DNA of 64,000 bases. Source: Galeruca laticollis. Taxonomy: Eukaryota > Arthropoda > Insecta > Coleoptera > Chrysomelidae. The stretch covers positions 305,559,484-305,623,483 of the forward strand of contig OY998175.1 in the NCBI GenBank assembly GCA_963921935.1, read 5' to 3'. Position numbers and translations under genes: made by a program. Positions 32,559 to 42,862 of the stretch are shown here, one piece after another (the first letter of the stretch is position 1; each line of letters opens with the position of its first letter). The notes beneath the pieces were generated by a model that worked only from the letters and a program-made list of their open reading frames with translations, had not been told where the DNA came from and made no database searches.

Positions 32559-33214
32559 AATTGATATATCTGATTGCAAAACGTCAACAATAAGGATGTT
32601 TTTCAGTTATACCTCAGTTATGTAGCCTTAACCGGACAGTTTCATCCATTTGGGTATAGCTAAAAACTCGCAGTGTTGGGCCCTATGAATATATTGATAG
32701 AAACAAGTATTTGGTAAATTTTGTTTTTTCTTTATTTTTCATCTCTCACAACAGAATGTAAGTATCTATAAATATTTAATTTTACGAAACTGATGTTCAG
32801 CAAGTAGAATAATGCTTTATATATTTTGTGAAGCTCTGTCGTTTTGGTTTAAAAACGATAAAATGAAAGTTATAGTTATATATTTTAAAAGTTTATAGAG
32901 AGATATAAAGTTTATGTTTGTCTAATAAAATTTGGACAATTTGATATTGAATTTTATTTTATTATGCTTAGGTAGTTAAAATATATTTTTTTCTTAGGTG
33001 TAACCAGAATTAAGCACTAATGTTATTGGACTCATGTTCTGAATCCAATTTGTACCTGTGCCACTTTATTCACTTTAGAAGCCACCATCCAGTGAATGGT
33101 CGGGTGGAGAATTCCATCAGTTATGAAAATTTATTGATTTACAGAAATTTGAAAAAAGTGCATTTACATGAATCCTATATACTAACCCTCCCCTCTCCCC
33201 CCATTAAATGTATG

Positions 33215-33595
33215 GTTCTGAACATTCTGAGGATATTTCTGCAATATTCTGAATATACAAAGAATATGCCCTGAATATACAATTTGAAATAATTCTACAA
33301 AATTCCAAATGAATCTACCATGAATATTCATAGTATATATTGAATATTCTGGAAACATTCATTGAAGAACATTCTTAGATAATGCTTTTCTGAATATTCT
33401 CGGAATAATCCTAGCTTATATATAATACGAAAAAGAATATTCATTTGGGAATATTCTCTGAATACTTAGGATATTCACATTTTCACTTTCTAGGAATATT
33501 CCAAAAAGCATAAAGATATTCTTGGCATTTTTAGAGAATATTCCAATATGCCAAAATGAATATTCCATGGATATTTATAGAATATCTAATGTTGT
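33215..33595 (-). repeat. AATATTC-rich right end of the THAP element
   Basis: About 380 bp with at least a dozen GAATATTC, AGAATATTC or GGAATATTCC motifs, inverted relative to the left end and ending in ATGTTGTCTGGG. Confidence 0.85.
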
Positions 33596-34248
33596 CTGGG
33601 ATACGGGACATTGTTTTCGACGCTCTTCTGCAACTATTCTAGTTAATGCAGGAGGAGATTTATTGACTCGAAAAACGCCATGGTGGGTGGCGATCAAGTA
33701 ATGTCGCAGAGAGCTATATCGATGACTCCATTTCAAATAAAATAGAAGTAGCTAATAAAATTGTGAACTCGGTAGAGTCATCATCTAACAATCAGCAAGA
33801 ACAACCTTCCACGTCATCAGCTAATATATTGTAACGATTACTGAAAATTTGGTAAAAAATAGATTCAAATCTGGAGTAACACTTCAAAATTGTTCAAATT
33901 TTACCATAAATTATAATTTCAAGTAAAAAAAAATTGTTAATTTCTTTTGTTTTAAAGTAGATAAAGTGTTTGTGTTAAATTAAGTTACTGTATCGAAATT
34001 TAATATTATTGTTTAATAAAAATATGGGTATCTGATTATTTTCTTTATTTTATAAATAGAAATATATACCTTTGTTCCACTTTTTATTAATATAATTTAC
34101 ATTCCCAGATTATATTATTAATCCATTTATGCCCAGAATTTTTTTTTGCATTTTCCTTATTAAACTTGTACATGTTGTGAAAAATGACATTTTTATGATG
34201 GGTTGATACTAAAAATAAAAATGTAAAGGTCAGTTTTTGAAATATGAT

Positions 34249-34268
34249 GTGGGTCATTTTCGACCCAC
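34249..34268. promoter_or_regulatory. subterminal palindrome GTGGGTCatttTCGACCCAC, left
   Basis: A near-perfect palindrome about 130 bp inside the left terminus. Similar palindromes lie at 36538-36555 and, inverted in context, at 36199-36215. piggyBac elements usually carry such internal repeats for transposase binding; the role here is inferred. Confidence 0.6.
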
Positions 34269-34412
34269 TTGGGCAAATTAATGTACTTTTTTGTTTGTTT
34301 GATAATTTACATTTAGAGTGCATTTTCTGGATGTTGAGTTATGGTAATTTAAGAAAATAAAAGCTAATTGTTATTGAACTCTATATTTTACAACAGAAAC
34401 TTGAAAATTTCA

Positions 34413-36369
34413 TTATTTATGATAATCTAGAAAACATTTATCATGAAGGGCAACTTTACATTGATTGCAGGCCTTGGTTGTTTTATTTTTACAAAAAGCA
34501 CATCTTCGCCGTGTTTGGCTGATCACAACCAGATGCTGACCCTGTCGACGTGCCGCTGAACTTACAAGATGGAATGTTGGACCTGTGGACAAAGGAAGTT
34601 TTTCATATTTTTGTAATATAGCGATTACAGCTCTTCTGCGAAATTCCAAATTGTCCAACTTCAAACCAAATTTGCGTAACAAAACCCAAGAATTACTCAT
34701 ACATATGTCGAACATCCAAAATAAAATAGGAATATACCATTTTTTTCCTCGCAGACCTATACGATAATTTGCAACATTATTATCCATCTGATCTACCCCT
34801 CTCATATATCTATTATAATATTGCACGACGTATGGTTGCTGTATATCTACTTTTTTTTTATTTGTTGATGAATATCTTATTGCTTTTTGGATTGGGCATC
34901 AACCATATTCATTTGACAACAAAGTAACAACACTGTTGTCTTTCCATCTTACACAAACAATGTTTTCATCTTTGTCAACTGCACTATCGTAGACCCCTCG
35001 ATTTTTCTTTTTCATTACAGCCGAATTTTCAAGAGGACATTTATCTGTTCGATTTTCTCGAACGGTACCAGTTGCACCAAAACCCATTTTCCCGAGTTTA
35101 CTTACAAGTGAAGCACTTGTAAAAAAATTGTCAAAGTACAGAGAAAATTTATTATCGGGAAATTGATTTTGGAGCAAGTTGGCAAACGTTGTAACCACAG
35201 ACTCTCCAAGGCCCATCTTCTTCTCTTCTTTGTTCATACTCCTCCCTTGGTATATATCAAAATTCACACAGTACCCAGACGATAGAGCAAGAACCCATGC
35301 TTTGTAGCCAAAACGAATTGGCTTTCCTCTTATGAATTGCTTACACCCGTTTCGGCCAAAGTACGGGATCATAGACTCGTCGATTGACAATTCCGAGTTG
35401 CAAGGTACATATTTTATAAAATTTTCATCCATTTTTTCTATCAGAGGACGTAACTTAGCCATTTTATCATTTTCTGCCAAGTTATTATTGTTTGCTGCAT
35501 GTAGGAATCTGAATATTTCCTCAAATCTATTTCTACGCATGGAGTTATACACCAGAAAATTTCGAGTGTCGTCTCGCCCTTTCCAAAACATTCTTCGACG
35601 TGGAAGTGGAACATAACCGCTCAAGTATAATATTGCTATGAAAACGAGTAGTTCATCGTTGCCTAGTTCTAATCGACAGTTTTTGCTATTTGCATACAAA
35701 ACAGTATATTTTACAAGATCTTCAAGTACATCTGCATTTAGAAATAGTTCTAAAAATTCTGAAGGTTCACTTTTATCGCTTAGCGTAAGTACAGGTAATA
35801 TATCAACCATAGGAAATTTTGCAGTAGATGATTGAGACGTTGTCTTATCCAAATCACCCTTTGACCAGTTACGCTTTTTTGGAAACTTATTTTTCCTAGA
35901 TGGGCCACTTTTCTCTTGTATTTGAGTTTCCTCCTCATTGTCGCTATTGTCTTCTTCTAGCCTGTTGCTTTCTGCTTCTGCTTGAAGCTGCCTGGGATTA
36001 AGTCTGTTCGGATCATTGCAGTCCTCGTCCCCAGAATCCTCACCACTATCAAAATCGTTGTCATCCGGCGGAGTAATATATATAGCATCAGGAATATTAG
36101 GATCGTCTTCGTCAAGTCTTTCTATTTCATCTAACAGCTCGGCTGTTGTTAGTGGTGTTTTCCTGAATATAAAAAAAATATATCACATATCTGCCCAACG
36201 GGTCGTTAGCGACCCAATCAAATTATACTTCAATTTTAGTCGAAGTGTCCAAGCCTGCCCTCATAAATGGGAACGTACAATGAACTTTGAAGTATAAACA
36301 ACAATATATCATCAATTGATTATATTCTTTAAAAAACTGAATTACTTACCAGTAATAACTTTCAGCCAT
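34413..36369 (-). pseudogene. piggyBac-type transposase with a single in-frame stop
   Basis: Exon 1 (36369-36350) encodes MAESYYW up to a GTAAGT donor; a 187-bp intron ends in TATTCAG; exon 2 starts at 36162 and runs in phase to 34413, about 590 codons in all. An acidic N-terminal part (DEDDPN, DDNDFDSGEDSGDEDCND) precedes the DDE domain: LSIDESMIPYFGR (first catalytic Asp), SLYFDNFFTSASLVSKL (second) and YMRGVDQMDNNVANYR (the usual RGVDxxD block). The C-terminal cross-brace zinc finger CAFCKNKTTKACNQCKVALH is intact. The only lesion seen is TGA at 34901-34899, in the same frame as both sides. The first exon and intron are below the size a frame search would report. Confidence 0.9.
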
Positions 36370-36537
36370 GTCACCCAAAGAAATATTACACTTTGATTTG
36401 TTACAAATACGAACAACTCACTGTCGAACGTGCTTTTTCACTGACACTACAACAGAATATGCAGTTTTAACATGCGAATGCCACTATAGGCAACACAGTC
36501 AACACAGCGATATGAACAGGTGCATATATAAAAGGCA

Positions 36538-36555
36538 GTGGGTCGTTTTCGACCC
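36538..36555. promoter_or_regulatory. subterminal palindrome GGGTCGTTTTCGACCC, right
   Basis: The right counterpart of the palindrome at 34249-34268, about 20 bp inside the terminus. A further copy with a GTTAGC centre lies in the transposase intron at 36199-36215. Confidence 0.6.
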
Positions 36556-36618
36556 GTTAGGCATAAATGGGTTAATAAAATATTTCTTATTTTTCTTTGA
36601 AAATCGTGATCGTAGAAA

Positions 36619-36729
36619 AAGTATTGTGTGCAACATGTACGCAAAGTACTTTTCCCACTCACTTGATTTGCTCAAACTTCAGCGCTCGTGGGAAAAGTAC
36701 CACTTTGCGCACTTGTTGCACAAACTACT
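36619..36729. repeat. hairpin MITE-like repeat, copy 1
   Basis: Arms GTGCAACATGTACGCAAAGT and, inverted, CACTTTGCGCACTTGTTGCA lie about 35 bp apart, each followed by a GTACTTTTCCCAC motif. Related hairpins lie at 55.7 and 58.6 kb. It begins about 45 bp past the piggyBac end. Confidence 0.85.
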
Positions 36730-36972
36730 ATTATGAATGAATAGCACTCTCTATGTTTATTATTACTCTAAGATTTGAACCACGAAGTGTTATTCTTGGA
36801 AAGTTCTAAAAATTGTGATTTTTATAGCATTAGTTAAGTTTTTTCTAGCCATCTTCAGACTGAGAAGCTTATTTTGAATGATACTATATGTTGCTTAATA
36901 TTTCTAAAGCCATAACGTTTGCAATTCAGTATAATTTTGAATACAATTTTGAGAACAAAGATGTTACAACAA
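36730..36972. other. AT-rich stretch before the PLE-derived insertion
   Basis: About 240 bp; no gene seen. Confidence 0.5.
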
Positions 36973-36986
36973 ACTTGTATAACAGT

Positions 36987-37171
36987 AATGAAATTAACTG
37001 TCTCGACCCTTACTTCGTGGAATCTGCTCATATTAGTGTTTTAAATGAAACTCACGGTTTCTAGTTAATTCCACAATATAATAAAAGTTATTGAAAATTC
37101 TAAAAAATTGACAATTGTTTCGATAAATCAATATCATCGTCAGAATGACAGAAGTTACATTTCATTTGATG
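36987..37171 (-). repeat. PLE-type terminal block, left inverted copy
   Basis: On the minus strand it ends ...ATTGTGGAATTAACTAG...GAGTTTCATTTAAAACACT, as at 12.9, 41.9 and 42.7 kb. At 37118-37143 it carries CTGACGA, T, GATA, a loop, TATC and GAAA, a hammerhead-like core. Confidence 0.8.
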
Positions 37172-37529
37172 CCTAGGGGCCGGTTCTGAAGCTGCTTACA
37201 GAAAGTGTAGTTTTAAATCGTTCCAGTAAAATAAGTGAATTGAGTGAGAAATTTGAAAATTAAAATCCTACAACTTTCACAACTGTGTTATAAAAGAAGA
37301 CAGTATATATATATATACATGTAATAATAACACCAAAAACCTGGTAAGAAGATCTAATTTGAAAAAAGCTAGGTTATAATACGCCAGAAATTAATAAAGT
37401 ACAAGGAATAAAAACTTACTTTTTCCATAAACTAATTAAGATATAAAGTTGAATACATTAACACAGGTCAGGCTTCTACAATTTAAAATTGAATTAAATT
37501 TTAAACTCCGAATATTAAAATAATTTTCA

Positions 37530-37994
37530 ATGGAAGAGATACTGCAGAAGTTAGAAAACATGGATCAACGAAATGCCAGAATCGAGCAAAAACTGGACAA
37601 TATCCATAGTCAATTACAAATATTGAAAAAAGAGAACCAAGCTCTGAAAAACGGAAATTATTTATTAAGAGAAGCCACGAAGAAATTGGAAACAAGAGTA
37701 ATTCAAATAGAAAAGGATTCAAGAAGGGAAAACCAGATAATAAATGGCATCGAAGAAGAAGTACGAGAAAATGCGGAACAACTGAATGATAAGGTTAGAG
37801 AAGTACTGAAAAGAGTAAACACCAATATAAATGTAGAGTCAGACGTAATAGAGTCGAGGAGAATAGGAGACAGGAACAAGCTTAGAAATAGACCAATATT
37901 ACTAAAAGTGAAGACATGGGATAAAAAGCTGGACATATTGAAAGGAAGAAATAGATTAAAGGGAACAAATATCTATATTAACGATAAGCTATAG
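37530..37994 (+). CDS. LINE ORF1 (coiled-coil protein)
   Basis: 154 codons starting MEEILQKLENMDQRNARIEQ. Residues 1-75 form a clear heptad coiled coil (NIHSQLQILKKENQALKNGN). The second half, SRRENQIINGIEEEVRENAE and VIESRRIGDRNKLRNRPILL, resembles the RNA-recognition part of LINE ORF1 proteins (R-x-N..I.GI.E...E...., R.G.....RPI.V). It would bind element RNA as a multimer. The stop TAG at 37992 may be premature: the same frame stays open for another 30 acidic codons after it. Confidence 0.75.
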   Translation: MEEILQKLENMDQRNARIEQKLDNIHSQLQILKKENQALKNGNYLLREATKKLETRVIQIEKDSRRENQIINGIEEEVRENAEQLNDKVREVLKRVNTNINVESDVIESRRIGDRNKLRNRPILLKVKTWDKKLDILKGRNRLKGTNIYINDKL

Positions 37995-38188
37995 ACCTTA
38001 TCAGAATTAGAAGCACAAAATGAAACTGAAATCGAGACTGAAGAAGAGACAGGACTACCAGAACAAACTCCAGCGAAAGGAAGATAATACAGTGAGAGAT
38101 CTCCCGAAGGCGCTGAAGAAACGACAAAAAAAATAACAAAAATGAACAGAGAAGTTGAGACATCATCAAAAAACTAATTAATACAGAG

Positions 38189-41100
38189 GTGAAAAGATCA
38201 AGGTTTGTGGACGGAATTGTCCCTTTTAAGATAACATTTTGGAACTGTCAAGGTATTAATACTTTAGATAATTTAGAAATACATGAAATTAATGATTTGT
38301 GTAGCTCTGATATAATAGGCTTAGTGGAGACCTGGATTACCTCTTCCCAAAATAGCTTACCAAATATTTTAAACAATTATCATACTTACTCATGCCAAGC
38401 TTCAAAAGATAAGCAAAAGGGTAGAGGTAGTGGGGGTATCTTAATACTTATATCAAAAAACCTGGGGGGTGTGAAGTCATTAGATGTAATCGATAGATGT
38501 AATATGTGGAATTTTATCAGAATTAATATAAATAATAATTATATTATTTTAGGTGTAGTCTACTTAAAACCTGATTTAGATGATCATGTATGTGTAGAGA
38601 TGCTTGAGGATACTCTAAAAGAAATATCAGTAAAATTCCCAAATGACGAGATGATTCTGTACGGAGACTTTAATGCGAGAGTAGGTGGTCTGAATGATTT
38701 TGATTCAGAGAACGTAATACATATCAATCCCCCGTTAAAACCACGTAAGTCAAAAGATTCCCTAGTTAATACTAGAGGAACATTACTTGTAGAAGCTTTG
38801 GAAGATCTAGGGTTTCTCTTGTTAAACGGTAGGTTTGAGGATTATGAAGGTGCTTATACATACATTGGGCGGTCAGGACGAAGTACAATAGATCTGGTCT
38901 GGGTAAGAGTTAGTAGTGTAGGCCTAATTTCCAGTTTCTGTATAAATAAAAACCTGTTTTCGGATCATCTGAGTTGCACTGTAAAGATAGAAAATGCATA
39001 TTTTGTGGGGTCTAATAAACTATCAGAATATCATAGCTATAAAGAAACAATAATAAGGTGGGATCCTGCCAAAACACAACCATATAAAAATATAGTATCT
39101 ATCTTTGAAATACATTCAGACTCGAGTACTATTAATATAATGGACAATCAAATAAATGAGGCAATCAAGTTAACAGCAAAATTTTTAGGTATGGAAAAAA
39201 ACCGTGACAATACTAATCATATGTTCTCAAATTCAAAACCATGGTTTGATAACTTTTGCAAGGACGCAAAGAAAAAGTTAAACATGTCAAAAAAACTATT
39301 AAAAAACTCTAACTTTGAACAGAATGCACTAATATCATATAGTGAAATTAAAAAAGAGTACAAACAACTCATTAAAATTAAAAAATTAGCTTACGAAAAC
39401 GTTTAATAAAAAAATTTAATAATATCAGCAACCCCTCCGAATTTTGGGAACTTCTAAAAACTAGAAAAATTAAAAATAGAGGTCCCACAATTGATACCGT
39501 CACAATGATTGAGTTTTACAAAGAGTTTTATGGAACGCATTTACATAGGGATTCACAATATTTTGGCGTTATACACCCTTATCTAGATATAAACTTTTCC
39601 ACTAATGAAATTTTTAGAGTCTTAAACTCAGCTAAAAATAATAAATCACCCGGGGTAGACAACATTAGCAACGAATTCTTCAAAAACTTTCCTTTGGATT
39701 GGATAATACACCTGAAAACATTCTTCAACAAAATTTTAAACGAAGAACAAATACCACCCACATGGTCAGATGTTAAAATGATCCACTTCCACAAAAGTGG
39801 CGATATTAAAAACCCTAATAATTACCGTAGTATAGCACTTTTAAATCACAAAACTAAGCTCTTTACCCAATTAATTAATACGAGACTAACTAACTTTGTT
39901 GAGAATAATGAAATATTACCAGAGTGCCAAAGCTGCTTCCGCAGAACACGCAACTGTGAAGACAACATATTTGTGCTCTACGCTATAATTAACAATTACC
40001 TTCGCCTCCCTTCAAGAAAATTATATACTCTGTTTGTAGATTTTAGAAAAGCTTTTGATTCGTTAGACCATCATATACTCTGGGAAAAATTATATTCAAA
40101 CGGAATAAGTGCAAAAATTACTAGAATACTAAAAATAATATACAAACAAGCAGCACTGTTTATAGAACAAGAAGGTAACAGTTCAGAGAGAGTACAAATA
40201 ACCCAAGGTGTTTTACAGGGGGACCCGCTCAGCCCACTACTATTCGCGATATTCATTTCCGATATTGATAATTATTTTCAGAACCAAGGCAGTAAGGGAG
40301 TTACTCTTGATGAAGGGGATAACATACGGATGTTGTTATACGCTGACGATCTGGTACTGTTTGCAGAGTCGCAAATACAAATGGAAAAGAGCCTGAGGAT
40401 TTTAGAATCATACTGCAACACATTCAAGCTTCAGGTAAATACAGAAAAAACAAATCTAGTTATATTCCGAAGGAGCCCCAATATTGGAAAACAACCCACG
40501 TTTTCATACCTTAACAACCCAATAGAAATCTCAAACACTTATGAATATTTGGGAGTGGTCTTTACTTTCAATGGACTGTTTCTAAATAATTTTAAATCAC
40601 GAGAACGAAAAGCAAGAATTACTCAAGGTACTGTACTTTCAACTAAAAACTCGCAAAAATTATCTTCTCTTCAGTCTATTAAGACTCTGTATAACAATGT
40701 CGTCATACCCACTTTCACATATGCCAGTAATATATGGGGTCTGCGTTATCTGGATCAAACTGAGAAAATACAGGCGTCTTTTTGGAAAAACCTCCTATTC
40801 CTCCAGAGAACTACTGCCGCTTATATAATAAGAGTCGATGCCAATCTGTGCAGGCTAGAATATTATTTAATAAAACAAGCAATTGAATACTTCATCAGGG
40901 TAAAATCTCAAAATCACTCAAGGTACCCCTATAGAGCATTATTTCGATTAATAAAATTATATAACTCTGGATATGGTCATCACAAATACAATTGGTTTGT
41001 TCAGTTGATTAATGTTGTCAGTATTCATTGTCCATATAATGCTGGCCTTAACACTGACTGTATCAATGAAAATTTTAAACATATTGTATTAGCCGAACAT

Positions 41101-41535
41101 CTAGCTAAAAACATGCAAAATGATTGGAATAAAATATTACTTAGTATTCACCACCCTACATATAAATTCTTTCTGCAAAATAATAATAATTACAATTATT
41201 TAAGTGGACCGTCACCGCTATATATTAAAAGATTAACAGCCCAACTGCGCACAGCAAATTCACAGTATTTATACCTATATGTGAATAACTCCTCTCATAC
41301 GATAAAAACCGACCAGATGTGTACAATATGTAACCAGCAGGCCAATGAATGCCTGGAACATATCATATTTGACTGCCCATTGTATGCTGGATTAAGAAAT
41401 ACAGTCATAGGAAGACGAAAGCATTCAGACGATCTAGATTGCCTTCTCAATTCAAACGATCTCTTACTATTGAAGCAATTGCATGGTTTTATCAGCGGAG
41501 CAATGAAAATTAGATCATTCATTATTAACGATTAG
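38189..41535 (+). pseudogene. LINE ORF2 (endonuclease and reverse transcriptase), one frameshift
   Basis: The endonuclease (38230-38990) has ITFWNCQGINTLDNLEIHEI, IIGLVETWI, GSGGILILISKNL, MILYGDFNARVGG, STIDLVWVR and LFSDHLSC, which are the N, E, D, N, D and H residues of the APE family. The polymerase (39600-40500) has NNYRSIALLNHKTKLFTQLI, LFVDFRKAFDSLDHHILWEK (first Asp), GVLQGDPLSPLLFAIF and LLYADDLVLFAE (catalytic YADD). The tail has MCTICNQQANECLEHIIFDC, a CCHC finger. The frames 38189-39406 and 39505-41535 are joined by one base shift near 39395; the codons after the shift (FNNISNPSEFWELLK) are open. Otherwise it is complete. Confidence 0.88.
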
Positions 41536-41798
41536 ATATCCACAGTATCTCTACATAAACAATTTATAGTATAGGATTAGTTATGGGAATTATGCGTTTG
41601 TCTTATATTTTTTTTCTGCTCTTCTCTATTGCTGGACTATTATGTGCTGTACGCTGTCTTTAAAAACATGTAAATTTTATGTCATTGTTTCTTGTAATAC
41701 CTTTTATCTATCATGTTAGTTTAGGAGTATATATGTATTTTATATTTACTATATAACCGACTCCTTGTTCATGTACTTTGTATAAAAGAACAATAAAC

Positions 41799-41823
41799 TA
41801 TTCTATTCTATTCTATTCTATTG
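41799..41823 (+). repeat. TTCTA-repeat tail of the LINE
   Basis: Five tandem copies of CTATT at the 3' end, a simple-repeat tail in place of poly(A). It defines the 3' boundary of the LINE. Confidence 0.85.
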
Positions 41824-41953
41824 AAAATACTAAAGAATTCACAATTGTTTCGATGATATTGATTTATCGAAACAATTGTCAATTTTTTAAGAATTTTCAA
41901 TAACTTCTATTATATTGTGGAATTAACTAGAAACCGTGAGTTTCATTTAAAAC
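41824..41953 (+). repeat. PLE-type terminal block, right copy
   Basis: Inverted relative to 36987-37171. Its inner end contains a second small inverted duplication (CAATTGTTTCGATGATATTG facing TTTATCGAAACAATTG), so the CTGA box of the hammerhead-like core is lost here. Confidence 0.8.
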
Positions 41954-41967
41954 ACTTGTATAACAGT

Positions 41968-42711
41968 TTTTTATGCAAGTAGTTTAGTGAGTATGTTGCC
42001 GAACGCCTTGTTACAGGCCCAAAAGCGTGGAAAATAATTGCAATTATAATTATTATGACTTGTCAAGATAAACCGGATAAGAAAATAAACATAGAAAATG
42101 AAGGAGAATTATTTTTTGTCGTATTTGATTAATTTATGTAGCAATAACTCTTAACAATAATGATTAGGTTGACATAATGCTGCCATTATAGATATGAAAA
42201 TAAAATTTGGTGTGCATATGCAGTATATAAGCAACTGCATCGAACCATAATCAAGTTCAACGCACATTTTGCAAAGGAATATCGAGGTAAGTATCTCTGT
42301 TAATAATAAATTTTAACTTAAATTATAAATTTTTTTAGTACATATATCATCTCAAACATAATACTCAAAGATCACACATAATTTTTATTGAACATGTTTA
42401 CTGAATAATGAAGCATTTTCATTTTGAGAATAAAGCCGATTCGGTACTAATCATCCAGAAATTTATTATAGGCCAAGAGCCGGGTACTTTTTTTATGAAA
42501 TTTTCTGTAGTACTGAATCTCTTATTGGAACTGATTGTATGATTGGAACGTGTTCAGGAGTGTTCCCTGAATGTAAATCCAAGTTGGTGGGACAGGGGGA
42601 TGTAAGCGTCATCCGTCATCTTGGCAAATACGTTTTATCAAATATTCCGAGAATCTTGTGTTGTACGACAAAATCAGTGGATATTATTTTCGTAGATAAT
42701 GAAATTTTGTA
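41968..42711. other. AT-rich stretch without recognised gene
   Basis: About 740 bp. A TATA-like stretch and a possible donor lie near 42220-42300 (AATATCGAGGTAAGTATC), but I see no coding sequence on either side. Confidence 0.5.
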
Positions 42712-42862
42712 TTAGTGTTTTAAATGAAACTCACGGTTCCTAGTTAATTCCACAATATAATAAAAATTATTGAAAATTCTAAAAAATTGACAATTGTTTC
42801 GATAAATCAATATCATCGTCAGAATGACAGAAGTTACATTTCATTTGATACCTACCTGATGT
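42712..42862 (-). repeat. PLE-type terminal block, solitary copy
   Basis: Almost identical to 37019-37171, including the hammerhead-like core at 42797-42822 on the minus strand. No partner copy is adjacent. Confidence 0.8.

Larger units (their letters stand above)
30573..33600 (+). mobile_element. THAP-encoding DNA element with AATATTC-rich ends
   Basis: A 3,028-bp insertion in the tyrosine recombinase gene. The ends are inverted repeats, CCCATACAACAT at the left and CCCAGACAACAT at the right, each followed by GATATTC and AATATTC motifs. An AT duplication lies at 30571-30572 and 33601-33602. Taking the duplication as AT restores the host reading frame (SILY joined to TGHCFRR), which fixes the boundaries. 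Inside is a degraded gene with a THAP DNA-binding domain. No DDE domain is visible, so the copy is probably non-autonomous. A 2-bp duplication with a THAP protein recalls the ISL2EU group, but I could not confirm the superfamily. Confidence 0.75.
27336..33834 (+). pseudogene. tyrosine recombinase gene (Crypton-like), split by two transposons
   Basis: A site-specific recombinase of the tyrosine family, as in Crypton transposons. Exon 1 (27336-27776; 147 codons, donor GTAAAT) has an acidic N-terminus, then LLPKKSREKYEYAYKKFREW, STYSENVILAYF and STLWSQYSMLRSTLSIENN, the SAM-like core-binding domain. The catalytic part resumes at about 30288 (KLDDIEDLNTALLVKIRN, GRRLFVNYQGGKC, FLKLPDSILY) and stops at 30572, where a 3.0-kb element was inserted. 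It continues in frame at 33603 with TGHCFRRSSATILVNAGGDL, then HGGWRSSNVAESYIDD, giving the HxxR (HCFR), H/W (HGGW) and Tyr (SYI) residues, and a stop at 33834. A one-base frameshift lies near 33672. The segment with the first catalytic Arg is not seen. A Tigger element (28031-30216) fills the first intron. Confidence 0.75.
34122..36571 (-). mobile_element. piggyBac-type DNA transposon
   Basis: 2,450 bp between TTAA duplications at 34118-34121 and 36572-36575. The ends are TCCATTTATGCC at the left and CCCATTTATGCC on the reverse complement of the right end. TTAA targets and CCC-type ends are typical of piggyBac. The transposase on the minus strand is complete apart from one stop codon, which suggests a fairly young copy. 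Confidence 0.9.
37172..41823 (+). mobile_element. non-LTR retrotransposon (APE-type LINE), nearly complete
   Basis: A plus-strand LINE of about 4.6 kb with ORF1, ORF2 and a 3' tail of TTCTA repeats (41799-41823), preceded by AATAAA-type signals. Sequence before ORF1 (37172-37529) would be the 5' untranslated region. The polymerase has QGDPLSPLLFAIF and YADD, and the C-terminus has a CCHC finger. I cannot fix the clade from motifs alone. Only one clear lesion is seen in ORF2. Confidence 0.85.
36987..41953. mobile_element. PLE-derived insertion with 14-bp target duplication, holding a LINE
   Basis: ACTTGTATAACAGT is present at 36973-36986 and again at 41954-41967, so all sequence between them came from one original insertion plus later events. 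The two ends are inverted copies of one PLE-type terminal block (left 36987-37171, right 41824-41953). Between them lies only a complete non-LTR retrotransposon (about 37172-41823), which presumably jumped into the smaller PLE-derived insertion. Confidence 0.75.

Noticed and set aside
36368..36736. 122-codon plus-strand frame at the piggyBac right end
   Set aside because: It crosses the TTAA junction and the terminal repeat, so it joins element and flank by chance. The same bases hold the first exon of the transposase on the other strand.
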